64,000 nucleotides of DNA from JAXMCI01 sp046349435. GTDB taxonomy: Bacteria > Pseudomonadota > Alphaproteobacteria > Dongiales > Dongiaceae. The notes beneath the pieces are model-generated. The model was not told the origin of the DNA. It did not search any database and saw nothing but the letters and a program-made list of their open reading frames with translations. The position numbers and the translations under genes are program-made. This document shows positions 9,918-18,166 of the stretch, piece after piece; position 1 is the stretch's first letter, and each line of letters starts with the position of its first letter. The stretch covers positions 1 to 64,000 of the forward strand of contig JAXMCI010000008.1 in NCBI GenBank assembly GCA_046349435.1. Reading direction: 5' to 3'.

Positions 9918-10682
9918 TCACTGGGGCAGCTCCGACGCGGGCGGCGCCAGCAGCAGCCGGGCGCGCTCGAGGTCCTCGGGGGTGTCGACGCCGAGCGGCA
10001 CGGCGTCGACCAGCGCCACGGCGATGGTCATGCCGGCCTCCAGCGCGCGCAGCTGCTCCAGCCGCTCGCGCTTCTCCAGCCGCCCCGGCGGCAGCGCGAC
10101 GAAGCGCTCCAGCGCCGCCCGGCGATAGGCGTAGAGCCCGATATGGTGATAGTGCGGCCCCTCGCCCGAAGGGATCGGCACCCGGCTGAAATAGAGCGCC
10201 CGGCCGATCCCGGTGGCGGGATCGATGGCGACGGCCGGCTTGACGATGTTCGGGTTGTCGCGGTCGGCGGGGTCGGTGATCTCCGCGGCGATGGTGGCGA
10301 TGTCGACCGCCGCGTCGGCGAGCGCCGCCAGCGCCGCCCGGATGCTGGCCGGCTCGATCGTCGGCAGGTCGCCCTGGACGTTGACGATGGCGTCGAAGTC
10401 GCGCTCCGGGTCGATCCGGCTCACCGCCTCGTGGATCCGGTCGGAGCCCGAGGGATGGTCGGGCCGGGTCAGCACCGCCCGGCCGCCGGCCGCGGCGATG
10501 GCGTCGACGATCGGCTGCTCGCCGCAGGCCACCAGCACCGGCCCGATGCCGGCCTCCATGGCGCGGCGCCAGACATGGACGATCATCGGCTCGCCGTGGA
10601 TGTCGGCGAGCGGCTTGTCGGGCAGCCGGGTCGAGCCCAGCCGGGCGGGAATGACGAGCAGCGGATTGCGCGGAAGGGACAT
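9918..10682 (-). CDS. kdsB: 3-deoxy-manno-octulosonate cytidylyltransferase
   Basis: Activates KDO with CTP to give CMP-KDO for lipopolysaccharide inner-core assembly, so the host is Gram-negative. The 254-residue product starts with the nucleotide-binding loop (VIPARLGSTRLPDKPL), followed by HPSGSDRIHEA and the NVQGDLP metal/sugar site, then HHIGLYAYRR and EKRERLEQLRALEAG near the end. Length and motif order match the family. Start ATG 10682 precedes MSLPRNPLLVIPARLGS. Transcribed away from the cytochrome gene across a 241-bp divergent intergenic region and ahead of pheA. Confidence 0.96.
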   Translation of the reverse strand: MSLPRNPLLVIPARLGSTRLPDKPLADIHGEPMIVHVWRRAMEAGIGPVLVACGEQPIVDAIAAAGGRAVLTRPDHPSGSDRIHEAVSRIDPERDFDAIVNVQGDLPTIEPASIRAALAALADAAVDIATIAAEITDPADRDNPNIVKPAVAIDPATGIGRALYFSRVPIPSGEGPHYHHIGLYAYRRAALERFVALPPGRLEKRERLEQLRALEAGMTIAVALVDAVPLGVDTPEDLERARLLLAPPASELPQ

Positions 10683-10923
10683 CGGGGGACGGGATGGATT
10701 CGGGGTGGGAAACGGGCTTGCGACATCTTGCCGCCGGGGCGCCCGAGGGTGCGCGATCGGGTCGCCTCGCCGCCCCGGGCCGGCGCACCATATCGTCATC
10801 GGCCGGTGCCTGGAAACCGCTTTCCGGCCGGCTCCCCGCGGGTTGGACAGGCTGAGGCGAAGCCGCTATTGTCCGCGGCCGAAAAGCGGGCAGTGTCCAG
10901 GGGAAATCGGGGGTCGGGTTACG

Positions 10924-12012
10924 ATGGCGTCCTCGCTCGAGTTCAACAAGATCGCCGGGGCGGTGCTGCTGGCCGGTCTGGTTGCCATGGCCTGCGGCCT
11001 GGCCGCCAACGTGCTGGTCGGGACCGGAGAGCACGAGGGCGGCGCCGAGATGGCCGCGAACGCGCCGGAAGGCGGCGGCGCGGCGCCGGCACCGCCGGCG
11101 ATCGAGCCGGTGAGCGGCCTGCTCGCCTCGGCCAACGTCGCGGAAGGCGAGAAGATCGCGCAGAAGTGCGCGCAGTGCCACAGCTTCGGCAAGGGCGAGC
11201 CGGCCAAGATCGGCCCCAACCTCTGGGGCATCGTCGACAACAAGCACGGCCACCAGGAGGGGTACAGCTACTCCAAGGCGATCGCCTCGATCGACAAGCC
11301 CTGGACCTACGAGGAGCTGAACCACTTCATCTACAGCCCGAAGGCCTACGCGCCGGGCACCAAGATGACCTTCCCGGGCCTGCCCAAGGTGCAGGAGCGC
11401 GCCGACGTCATCGCCTGGCTGCGCACGCTCGCCGACACGCCGGCGCCGCTGCCCGACCAGGCGGCGATCGACGCCGCCAAGAAGGCGTTCGACGACGCCG
11501 CCAAGCCGGCGGCGGCCACCGCCGAACCGGCGACCAAGACTGCCGCCGCCCCGGCCGCGGGCGCCCAGTCCGCCGCCGCGCCGGCGACCGGCGGCGAAGC
11601 CGCGCCCGCGGCCGCCGCCGGCGGCCAGGAGGCAGCACCGGCGGCCGCCGAGTCGCTGGGCGCGCTGCTCGCCAAGGCCGACGTCGCCAAGGGGCAGAAG
11701 GCCACGGCCGTGTGCGGCGCCTGCCACAGCTTCGACAAGGGCGGGCCGAACAAGGTCGGCCCCAACCTGTGGAACGTCGTCGGCGGGCCGCACGCCCACA
11801 AGGAGGACTACGGCTACTCCGACGCGATGAAGGCGCTGCACGACAAGCCCTGGACCTTCGAGGCGCTGGACGCCTTCCTGACTGCGCCGCAGAAGGACAT
11901 CCCCGGCACCAAGATGACCTTCCCGGGGATCAAGAAGGCCGAGCAGCGGGCCGACGTGATCGCCTATCTGCGCAGCCTGAGCGACAGCCCGCAGCCGCTG
12001 CCGGCGCCCTGA
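10924..12012 (+). CDS. Membrane-anchored di-haem cytochrome c
   Basis: A 362-residue c-type cytochrome with two class-I domains of about 100 residues each. An uncleaved N-terminal anchor (about residues 8-30) is followed by a short Pro/Ala linker. Haem motifs are CAQCH at 82-86 and CGACH at 264-268, each with a GTKMTFPG sixth-ligand methionine loop downstream. The domains are joined by an Ala-rich stretch (about 190-245). It is a tandem duplication of the CycM/cytochrome c552 type that usually has one haem domain. It probably shuttles electrons on the periplasmic face between the bc1 complex and terminal oxidases. hisN starts 8 bp after its stop. Confidence 0.92.
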   Translation: MASSLEFNKIAGAVLLAGLVAMACGLAANVLVGTGEHEGGAEMAANAPEGGGAAPAPPAIEPVSGLLASANVAEGEKIAQKCAQCHSFGKGEPAKIGPNLWGIVDNKHGHQEGYSYSKAIASIDKPWTYEELNHFIYSPKAYAPGTKMTFPGLPKVQERADVIAWLRTLADTPAPLPDQAAIDAAKKAFDDAAKPAAATAEPATKTAAAPAAGAQSAAAPATGGEAAPAAAAGGQEAAPAAAESLGALLAKADVAKGQKATAVCGACHSFDKGGPNKVGPNLWNVVGGPHAHKEDYGYSDAMKALHDKPWTFEALDAFLTAPQKDIPGTKMTFPGIKKAEQRADVIAYLRSLSDSPQPLPAP

Positions 12013-12020
12013 GCCGCGCC

Positions 12021-12815
12021 ATGAGCACGGTGCTCGAGCCGGCCTGCCCGGCGCCGCTGGTCGCCTTCGCCGAGGCGCTGGCCGACGCCGCCGGGGCGGT
12101 GATCCGCCGCTACTTCCGCAGCGGCGTCGCGGTGATCGACAAGGCCGATCTCAGCCCGGTGACCGCGGCCGACCGCGAGACCGAGCAGACCATCCGCCGG
12201 CTGATCGCCGAGCGGCATCCCGAGCACGGGGTGATCGGCGAGGAGTACGGCGCCGACCGGCCGGACGCCGAGCTGGTCTGGGTGCTCGACCCGATCGACG
12301 GCACCCGGTCCTTCATCTCGGGCCGGCCGCTGTTCGGCACGCTGATCGCGCTGTGCCGCGAGGGCCGGCCGATCCTCGGCGTCATCGACCACCCGGCGCT
12401 GGGCGAGCGCTGGATCGGCGCGGCGGGCCATCCGACCCGCCATGACGGGCGCGAGGTGCGCACCCGGCCCTGCCCCGAGCTGGCCGGCGCGACCCTGTTC
12501 GCCAGCAGCCCGCACATGTTCGACGACGGCCATGGCGAGGCCGGCTTCGGCCGGGTCCGCCGCGCCGTCAAGCTCGTCCAGTACGGCTCCGACTGCTACC
12601 ACTACGGCCTGGTGGCGAGCGGCTTCGGCGACATCGCCATCGAGTCCCGGCTGCAGATCTACGACTACCTCGCCTGCGTGCCCGTCATCGAGGGCGCCGG
12701 CGGCCGCGTCACCGACTGGCAGGGCCACCCGCTCACCATCCGCTCCGGCGAGAGCGTCGTCGCCGTCGGCGACCCCGGCCAGCACGAGGCCGTCCTCAAG
12801 CTCCTCGCGGGCTGA
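12021..12815 (+). CDS. hisN: Histidinol-phosphatase, inositol-monophosphatase family
   Basis: A Mg-dependent phosphatase of the IMPase fold, 264 residues. Metal-binding motifs are GEEYG near residue 73, DPIDGTRSFISG near 94 and the C-terminal LACVPVIEGAGG near 226. The VPVIEGAGG form and the FISG segment are typical of HisN-type histidinol phosphatases, giving the penultimate step of histidine synthesis, rather than of SuhB or CysQ. It lies 8 bp downstream of the cytochrome gene and is probably co-transcribed. An inositol or nucleotide phosphatase role cannot be excluded from sequence alone. Confidence 0.88.
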   Translation: MSTVLEPACPAPLVAFAEALADAAGAVIRRYFRSGVAVIDKADLSPVTAADRETEQTIRRLIAERHPEHGVIGEEYGADRPDAELVWVLDPIDGTRSFISGRPLFGTLIALCREGRPILGVIDHPALGERWIGAAGHPTRHDGREVRTRPCPELAGATLFASSPHMFDDGHGEAGFGRVRRAVKLVQYGSDCYHYGLVASGFGDIAIESRLQIYDYLACVPVIEGAGGRVTDWQGHPLTIRSGESVVAVGDPGQHEAVLKLLAG

Positions 12816-12830
12816 GGCTCCGGACAGGCT

Positions 12831-12909
12831 CACGCGGAGCCGCGGAGCCGCGGAGAGGAGTCCGCCGGCCTGCCCGGTGCGCCCTCCGCGTCCTCCGCGC
12901 CTCCGCGTG
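12831..12909. repeat. Large imperfect inverted repeat of CGCGGAG heptamers
   Basis: The left arm 12831-12855 and right arm 12884-12909 are near-complementary (about 25 bp each). Each arm is made of three CGCGGAG-type units 8-9 bp apart, separated by a 28-base loop. It lies between the converging hisN and MFS genes. It would fold into a long hairpin and could end transcription from both sides. The periodic CGCGGAG/CTCCGCG pattern resembles a dispersed palindromic repeat family seen in many environmental genomes; that comparison is from memory. Confidence 0.75.
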
Positions 12910-12935
12910 CCAATATCTTTCTTTGACTCGTCGGA

Positions 12936-14192
12936 TCAGCCGGGCGCCTCGAGCCGCCGGTCGAGGCGGTCGACGCGGCGCAGCGCGGGGAAGAGGCCCC
13001 ACCATGCCGCCACCACGGCCAGGGTGGCGATGCCGCCCAGCACCACCGTGGGCACGGTGCCGATGAGGGCCGCGGCGAAGCCGGATTCGGCGGCGCCGAG
13101 CTCGTTGGAGGCGCCGATGAAGATCTGCTCGACGGCCATCACCCGGCCGAGCAGGGCGGGCGGCGTGGCGAGCGGCACCAGGGTGGAGCGGATGAAGACG
13201 CTGACCATGTCGGCGGCGCCGAGCACCGCCAGCGCGGCGAGCGACAGCCACAGCGAGCCGGACAGGCCGAAGACGATGGTGGCGGCGCCGAACAGGGCGA
13301 CGCAGCCGAACAGCCAGAGACCGACGCCGCGGGCGAGCGGCCGGCGGGCGAGCAGCAGCCCGACCAGCACGGCGCCGGCCGCCGGCGCGCTGCGCAGCAG
13401 CCCCAGCCCCTCCGGCCCGACATGCAGGATGTCGCGGGCATAGACCGGCAGCAGCGCGGTGGCGCCGCCGAACAGCACGGCGAAGAGGTCGAGCGAGATG
13501 GCGCCGAGCAGGATCGGGCTGCGGCGGATCATGCGGACGCCGCCGGCGATGCTGTCCCAGCTCAGCCCCTCGCCGGCCGCCGTCGCGCCCGGCGGCCGGA
13601 TGAGCAGCCAGAGGAGGAGGGCCGCCGCCAGCACCAGCACGGTGGCGGCGTAGACCCAGCCGGCGCCGAGCACGAAGACCACGCCGCCGAGCGCCGGACC
13701 GCCGACGACGGCGACCTGCCAGCCGGCCGAGCTCCAGGCGACGCCCTGGGGCAGCAGCCCGGGCGGGATCAGCATCGGCAGCATCGCGCCGGCGGCCGGG
13801 CGCTGGAAGGTGCGCGCGATGCCGAAGCCGAAGGCGACCGCCAGGAACGGCCAGACCCGGGCGACGCCGCCCGCCGCCAGCCCGACCAGCGCCGCGGCGC
13901 AGGCGAGCTCCAGCCCGAGCGCGACCAGCCCGACCAGCCGCCGGTCGAAGCGGTCGGCGCAATGGCCGGCGATCAGCCCGAAGGCGATCGCCGGCAGGAA
14001 CTCGGCCAGCCCGACCAGCCCGAGATAGAGCGGGTCGCCGGTCAGGTCGTAGACCTGCCAGGCGATGCCGACCGCCTGCATCTGCGCCGCCACCGTCATC
14101 AGCAGCGACGCCGCCAGGTAGAGGACGTAGTCGCGATGGGCGAAGACGCCGCCGCGGCGGTCGGGCGGGGCGGTCGCGGCGGCCTCGGTCAA
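12936..14192 (-). CDS. Major facilitator superfamily transporter (EntS-like)
   Basis: A 418-residue integral membrane protein with about 12 predicted helices. It starts FAHRDYVLYLAASLLMTVAAQ, and carries a GHCADRFDRR loop between helices 2 and 3. The segment FGIARTFQRPAAGAMLPMLIP is typical of the EntS/MFS_3 exporter group. I place the start at TTG 14192 because a strong GGAGGAG lies about 6 bases upstream and the product begins just before the first helix. An ATG at 14327 would add 45 polar residues with no ribosome site and run into the divergent yej promoter region. The substrate is unknown; exporters of this group carry siderophores or drugs. Confidence 0.85.
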   Translation of the reverse strand: MTEAAATAPPDRRGGVFAHRDYVLYLAASLLMTVAAQMQAVGIAWQVYDLTGDPLYLGLVGLAEFLPAIAFGLIAGHCADRFDRRLVGLVALGLELACAAALVGLAAGGVARVWPFLAVAFGFGIARTFQRPAAGAMLPMLIPPGLLPQGVAWSSAGWQVAVVGGPALGGVVFVLGAGWVYAATVLVLAAALLLWLLIRPPGATAAGEGLSWDSIAGGVRMIRRSPILLGAISLDLFAVLFGGATALLPVYARDILHVGPEGLGLLRSAPAAGAVLVGLLLARRPLARGVGLWLFGCVALFGAATIVFGLSGSLWLSLAALAVLGAADMVSVFIRSTLVPLATPPALLGRVMAVEQIFIGASNELGAAESGFAAALIGTVPTVVLGGIATLAVVAAWWGLFPALRRVDRLDRRLEAPG

Positions 14193-14305
14193 GCCAGGCT
14201 CCTCCGGTCGGGGACGGCGGTTATAGGACGGAAGCCCGGCTCCGGCCAAGCCGGCGAGATGGCCGCCGCATGACCGATCCTTAACTGGCGCGGGCGCCGG
14301 CCGCC

Positions 14306-14337
14306 GGGCAAGGGTGATGGCGGGCAAGGGTGATGGC
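14306..14337. repeat. Two tandem 16-bp repeats in the divergent yejA/MFS intergenic region
   Basis: The unit GGGCAAGGGTGATGGC occurs twice head to tail (14306-14321 and 14322-14337), about 60 bases ahead of the yejA start. It could be a pair of regulator sites on one face of the helix or a chance slippage product. No dyad symmetry is visible in it. Confidence 0.5.
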
Positions 14338-14395
14338 GGGGCCGGGCGATTGCTCTACACTCCGCCCCGGTGGCATGGCGAGCGAGGAGGCAGGG

Positions 14396-16234
14396 ATGAC
14401 GGGTCGATGGCTGCAGGGCGCGGTGATGGCCGTCCTCCTGCTCGCCCCCGGGCTGGCGACCGCCGACTCCCCGGTGCGCACCGTGCACGCCCTGGCGATG
14501 AACGGCGAGCCGAAATACGGCCCCGACTTCAAGCATCTCGACTACGTCAACCCGGACGCGCCCAAGGGCGGGGAGGTCCGCTACGCCGCGCTCGGCAGCT
14601 TCGACACGGTGAACCCCTTCCCGCTCCGCGGCACCACCGCCGCGGCGGGCTCCGGCGCGCCCTTCGAGACCCTGCTGACCTCGACCGACGACGAGGCATT
14701 CACCGAGTACGGCCTGCTGGCCGAGACCATCGAGGTGCCCGACGACCGCTCCTGGGTTGCCTTCAACCTGCGCCCGCAGGCGCGCTGGCACGACGGGACG
14801 CCCGTCACCGCCGCCGACGTGGTGTTCAGCTTCGAGACGCTGCGCGACCACGGGCACCCCTTCTACCGCGCCTACTATGCGAGCGTCGCCAAGGCCGAGG
14901 CGGAAGGGGACCGCAAGGTGAAATTCACCTTCAAGCCCGGCGACAACCGCGAGCTGCCGCTGATCATCGGCCAGATGCCGATCGTCTCGAAGGCCTGGTG
15001 GCAGGGCAAGGATTTCGAGGCGACGACCCTGACGCCGCCGCTCGGCAGCGGCCCCTACAAGGTGGCCGCCGTCGAGCCGGGCCGCTCCCTGACCCTGCAG
15101 CGCGTCCCCGACTACTGGGGGAAGGACCTGCCGATCAACGTCGGCCAGCACAACGTCGACACGATCCGCTACGACTACTACCGGGACGCCAACGTCGCGG
15201 TCGAGGCGCTCAAGGCCGGCAACTACGACTTCCGGCAGGAGAACATCTCGAAGATGTGGGCCACCGCCTACGACACGCCGGCGGTGCGCGACGGGCGCCT
15301 GGTGAAGGAGGAAATTCCGAACAGCGTCCCGGCCGGGATGCAGGGATTCATCTTCAACATCCGCAAGGACATCTTCAAGGACCCGCGCGTCCGCCAGGCG
15401 ATCGGCTATGCCTTCGACTTCGAGTGGACCAACAAGACGCTGTTCTACGGCCTCTACACCCGCACCCGCAGCTACTTCGACAACTCCGAGCTCGCGGCGA
15501 CCGGCCTGCCGAGCCCGGAGGAGCTCAAGATCCTCGAGCCCTATCGCGGCAAGATCCCCGACGAGGTCTTCACCACGGCCTACCAGCCGCCGAAGAGCGA
15601 CGGCTCGGGCAACAACCGCGCCAACCTGCGGCTCGCCGCCGAGCTGCTGAAGAAGGCGGGCTGGGAGGTCAGGAACGGCGTGCTGGTCAACGGCCAGACC
15701 GGCGCGCCGCTGACCTTCGAGTTCCTGCTCGAGGATTCGAGCTTCGAGCGGCCGGTGCTGCCGTTCGTCCAGAACCTGCAGCGGCTGGGCATCAAGGTCA
15801 CCGTGCGGACCGTGGACTCCTCGCAGTACCAGAAGCGGCTCGACAGCTTCGACTTCGACATGACGTTGTCCGGCTTCGGCCAGTCGCTCTCCCCCGGCAA
15901 CGAGCAGCGCGACTTCTGGGGTTCGGCCACCGCCGACACGCCCGGCAGCCGGAACACGATCGGCATCAAGGATCCGGTGATCGACGCGCTCGTCGATCTG
16001 GTGATCTCCGCCCCCGACCGGCAGGCGCTGATCACCCGCACCCACGCGCTCGATCGCGTGCTCCAGTGGGGCTACTACGTCGTCCCCAACTGGCACAGCG
16101 GCAAGTTCCGCGTGGTCTACTGGAACAAGCTGGCGCACCCGGCCACCACCCCGCCCTACAGCCTCGCGCTCGACACCTGGTGGGTCGACCCGGCCAAGGC
16201 GGCGGCGCTGGCCGGCAAGCAGACCGGGCAGTAG
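14396..16234 (+). CDS. yejA: YejA-type peptide-binding protein of an ABC importer
   Basis: Periplasmic solute-binding protein, family 5 (oligopeptide/microcin C type), 612 residues. A signal peptide occupies residues 1-23 (MTGRWLQGAVMAVLLLAPGL, cleavage after ATA). Typical signatures are ALAMNGEPKYGPDFKHLDYV, NPDAPKGG and QARWHDGTPVTAADVVFSFE. The HLDYVNPDAPKGGEVR region is characteristic of YejA. ATG 14396 has GAGGAG 5 bases upstream. It opens the yejABEF operon, and the next gene begins 24 bp after its stop. The importer takes up short peptides and, in enterobacteria, peptide-nucleotide antibiotics. Confidence 0.93.
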   Translation: MTGRWLQGAVMAVLLLAPGLATADSPVRTVHALAMNGEPKYGPDFKHLDYVNPDAPKGGEVRYAALGSFDTVNPFPLRGTTAAAGSGAPFETLLTSTDDEAFTEYGLLAETIEVPDDRSWVAFNLRPQARWHDGTPVTAADVVFSFETLRDHGHPFYRAYYASVAKAEAEGDRKVKFTFKPGDNRELPLIIGQMPIVSKAWWQGKDFEATTLTPPLGSGPYKVAAVEPGRSLTLQRVPDYWGKDLPINVGQHNVDTIRYDYYRDANVAVEALKAGNYDFRQENISKMWATAYDTPAVRDGRLVKEEIPNSVPAGMQGFIFNIRKDIFKDPRVRQAIGYAFDFEWTNKTLFYGLYTRTRSYFDNSELAATGLPSPEELKILEPYRGKIPDEVFTTAYQPPKSDGSGNNRANLRLAAELLKKAGWEVRNGVLVNGQTGAPLTFEFLLEDSSFERPVLPFVQNLQRLGIKVTVRTVDSSQYQKRLDSFDFDMTLSGFGQSLSPGNEQRDFWGSATADTPGSRNTIGIKDPVIDALVDLVISAPDRQALITRTHALDRVLQWGYYVVPNWHSGKFRVVYWNKLAHPATTPPYSLALDTWWVDPAKAAALAGKQTGQ

Positions 16235-16258
16235 GCGCGCCGGTCGGAGCCGCCGCCG

Positions 16259-17377
16259 ATGCTCGCCTACATCATCCGGCGGGTGCTGCTGATCGTGCCG
16301 ACCCTGTTCGGCATCATGCTGCTGAATTTCGTCATCATGCAGTTCGCGCCGGGCGGGCCGATCGAGCAGGTGCTGGCGCAGATCCAGGGTCGCGGCGTCT
16401 CCGCGACGCAGCGTCTGTCCGGCGCCGGCGGCGAGACGGTGGGCGGCCAAGCCGGCAGCCAGGCGAGCGCGCAGGCGAGCAGCGGCGAGGCCAGCCGCTA
16501 TCGCGGCGCGCGCGGCCTCGACCCGCAGCTGATCAAGGATCTCGAGAAGCGGTTCGGCTTCGACAAGCCGGCGCCCGAGCGCTTCCTGCTGATGATGAAG
16601 CAGTTCGCCACCTTCGATTTCGGCGACAGCTTCTTCCACGGTCGGCGGGTGGTCGACCTGGTGATCGAGAAGCTGCCGGTGTCGATCTCGCTCGGGCTGT
16701 GGACGACCCTGCTGACCTACCTCATCTGCATCCCGCTCGGCATCGCCAAGGCGGTGCGGGACGGCACCCGCTTCGACCTCTGGACGAGCACCGTCATCAT
16801 CGTCGGCAACGCCATCCCGAGCTTCCTCTTCGCCATCCTGCTGATCGTGCTGTTCGCCGGCGGCAGCTACTGGCAGTGGTTCCCGCTGCGCGGCCTGGTC
16901 TCGGAGAACTGGTCCAGCCTGCCCTGGCCGGCGCGCATCGCCGACTATTTCTGGCATCTCGCCCTGCCGCTGGCTGCGCTGGTGGTCGGCAGCTTCGCCA
17001 GCCTCACCATGCTGACGAAGAACTCGTTCCTCGACCAGATCAACCAGCAATATGTCGTGACGGCGCGGGCCAAGGGCCTGACCGAGCGGCGCGTGCTCTA
17101 CGGCCACGTCTTCCGCAACGCCATGCTCATCGTCATCGCGGGGTTCCCCGGGGCGTTGATCTCGATCCTCTTCACCAGCGCGCTGCTGATCGAGATCATC
17201 TTCTCGCTCGATGGCCTCGGCCTGCTCGGCTACGAGTCGGTGATCAACCGCGACTACCCCATCGTCTTCGCCACGACCTACGTGTTCTCGCTGCTCGGGC
17301 TGGTGCTCAACCTGGTCGGCGACCTGACCTACATGCTGGTCGATCCCCGCATCGACTTCGAGAGCCGGCAGGTATGA
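16259..17377 (+). CDS. yejB: YejB-type ABC importer permease
   Basis: Inner-membrane permease of the binding-protein-dependent transport family, 372 residues. It begins MLAYIIRRVLLIVPTLFGIM, has the large YejB-specific periplasmic insert after helix 1 (about residues 35-100, with a Gly/Ala/Gln-rich stretch near 60-80), then five more helices. The ATPase-coupling EAA loop reads TARAKGLTERRVLYGHVFRNAM near 263. It pairs with the YejE permease. The stop overlaps the start of the racemase-like gene (ATGA), which shows tight translational coupling. Confidence 0.94.
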   Translation: MLAYIIRRVLLIVPTLFGIMLLNFVIMQFAPGGPIEQVLAQIQGRGVSATQRLSGAGGETVGGQAGSQASAQASSGEASRYRGARGLDPQLIKDLEKRFGFDKPAPERFLLMMKQFATFDFGDSFFHGRRVVDLVIEKLPVSISLGLWTTLLTYLICIPLGIAKAVRDGTRFDLWTSTVIIVGNAIPSFLFAILLIVLFAGGSYWQWFPLRGLVSENWSSLPWPARIADYFWHLALPLAALVVGSFASLTMLTKNSFLDQINQQYVVTARAKGLTERRVLYGHVFRNAMLIVIAGFPGALISILFTSALLIEIIFSLDGLGLLGYESVINRDYPIVFATTYVFSLLGLVLNLVGDLTYMLVDPRIDFESRQV

Positions 17378-18156
17378 CTGCGATGCCCGCGCGCGTCTGG
17401 TACCAGAGCTTCGTCGATCCCGACGAGCAGGCGCCCTACATCACCCGGCTGCAGGCGGCGCTCGACGCCGCGGCGGCGCCGGGCTTCGTCTTCGAGGTGC
17501 ACGGGCTGACCCCGCCCGACCGGCACTTCAGCCCGCTGACCGAGTTCCGCTGCGCGGCGCAGACCATCCGCAACGCGCTCGCCGCCGAGCGCGCCGGCTA
17601 CGCCGCCTTCGTGATCGGCCATTTCCAGGAGCCCGGCCTGCTCGAATGCCGCTCCAGCCTGGGCATTCCCGTGATCGGGCTGGGCGAGGCGACCCTGCTG
17701 CAGGCCTGCGCAATGGCGCGGCGTCTCGGGCTGGTCACGATCGACCCCGTCTTCATCCCCTGGCACGAGGCGCAGGTCGCCCATCACGGGCTGGCGTCGC
17801 GCCTCGCCGGGGTGCGCGCCGTCCATTTCGACCTGCCGACCTTCATGCGCGCCTTCACCGACGAGGCGGCCTGGCGGGAGGCGCGCGACCGTTTTCTCGG
17901 CCAGCTCCGCCCGCTGGTGGCGGCCGGCGCCGAGATCCTGATCCCGGCCGGCGGGCTGCCGATGCTGATGCTCGGCCGCGAGCCCGGGCTGGCGGTCGAC
18001 GGGGCGCCGGTGCTGAACGGCATCCCGGTGGCGGTGAAGGCGGCCGAGACGGCGATTCAGCTACAGGCGCTGACCGGCATCGTCGCCAGCCGGGCCGGCA
18101 CCTACGCCAAGGCCCCCGACGCCGCCATCGACGAGTTCCTCGCCGGCCGCTGGTAG
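17374..18156 (+). CDS. Asp/Glu/hydantoin racemase-like protein lacking both catalytic cysteines
   Basis: A 260-residue member of the aspartate/glutamate/hydantoin racemase superfamily, shown by YAAFVIGHFQEPGLLECR, GIPVIGLGEATLLQA and the C-terminal VAVKAAETAIQLQAL. In hydantoin racemases the first catalytic cysteine lies in ACFGDPGL; here H83 takes that place (GHFQEPGL). The second lies in LGCAGM; here A192 aligns with it (IPAGGLPM). A normal two-base racemase mechanism is therefore unlikely. The gene overlaps yejB by 4 bp and precedes yejE by 10 bp, splitting the permease pair, so its product probably acts on or senses the imported compound. Homology is sure; function is not. Confidence 0.8.
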   Translation: MTAMPARVWYQSFVDPDEQAPYITRLQAALDAAAAPGFVFEVHGLTPPDRHFSPLTEFRCAAQTIRNALAAERAGYAAFVIGHFQEPGLLECRSSLGIPVIGLGEATLLQACAMARRLGLVTIDPVFIPWHEAQVAHHGLASRLAGVRAVHFDLPTFMRAFTDEAAWREARDRFLGQLRPLVAAGAEILIPAGGLPMLMLGREPGLAVDGAPVLNGIPVAVKAAETAIQLQALTGIVASRAGTYAKAPDAAIDEFLAGRW

Positions 18157-18166
18157 AACCCGACCG

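Noticed and set aside
12796..13962. Arg/Ala-rich minus-strand frame overlapping the MFS gene
   Set aside because: Same strand but out of frame with the MFS coding sequence; Arg/Ala composition of a shadow.
14189..17107. 972-codon minus-strand frame over yejA and yejB
   Set aside because: Opposite strongly supported yejA/yejB; composition is typical of third-position GC shadow frames.
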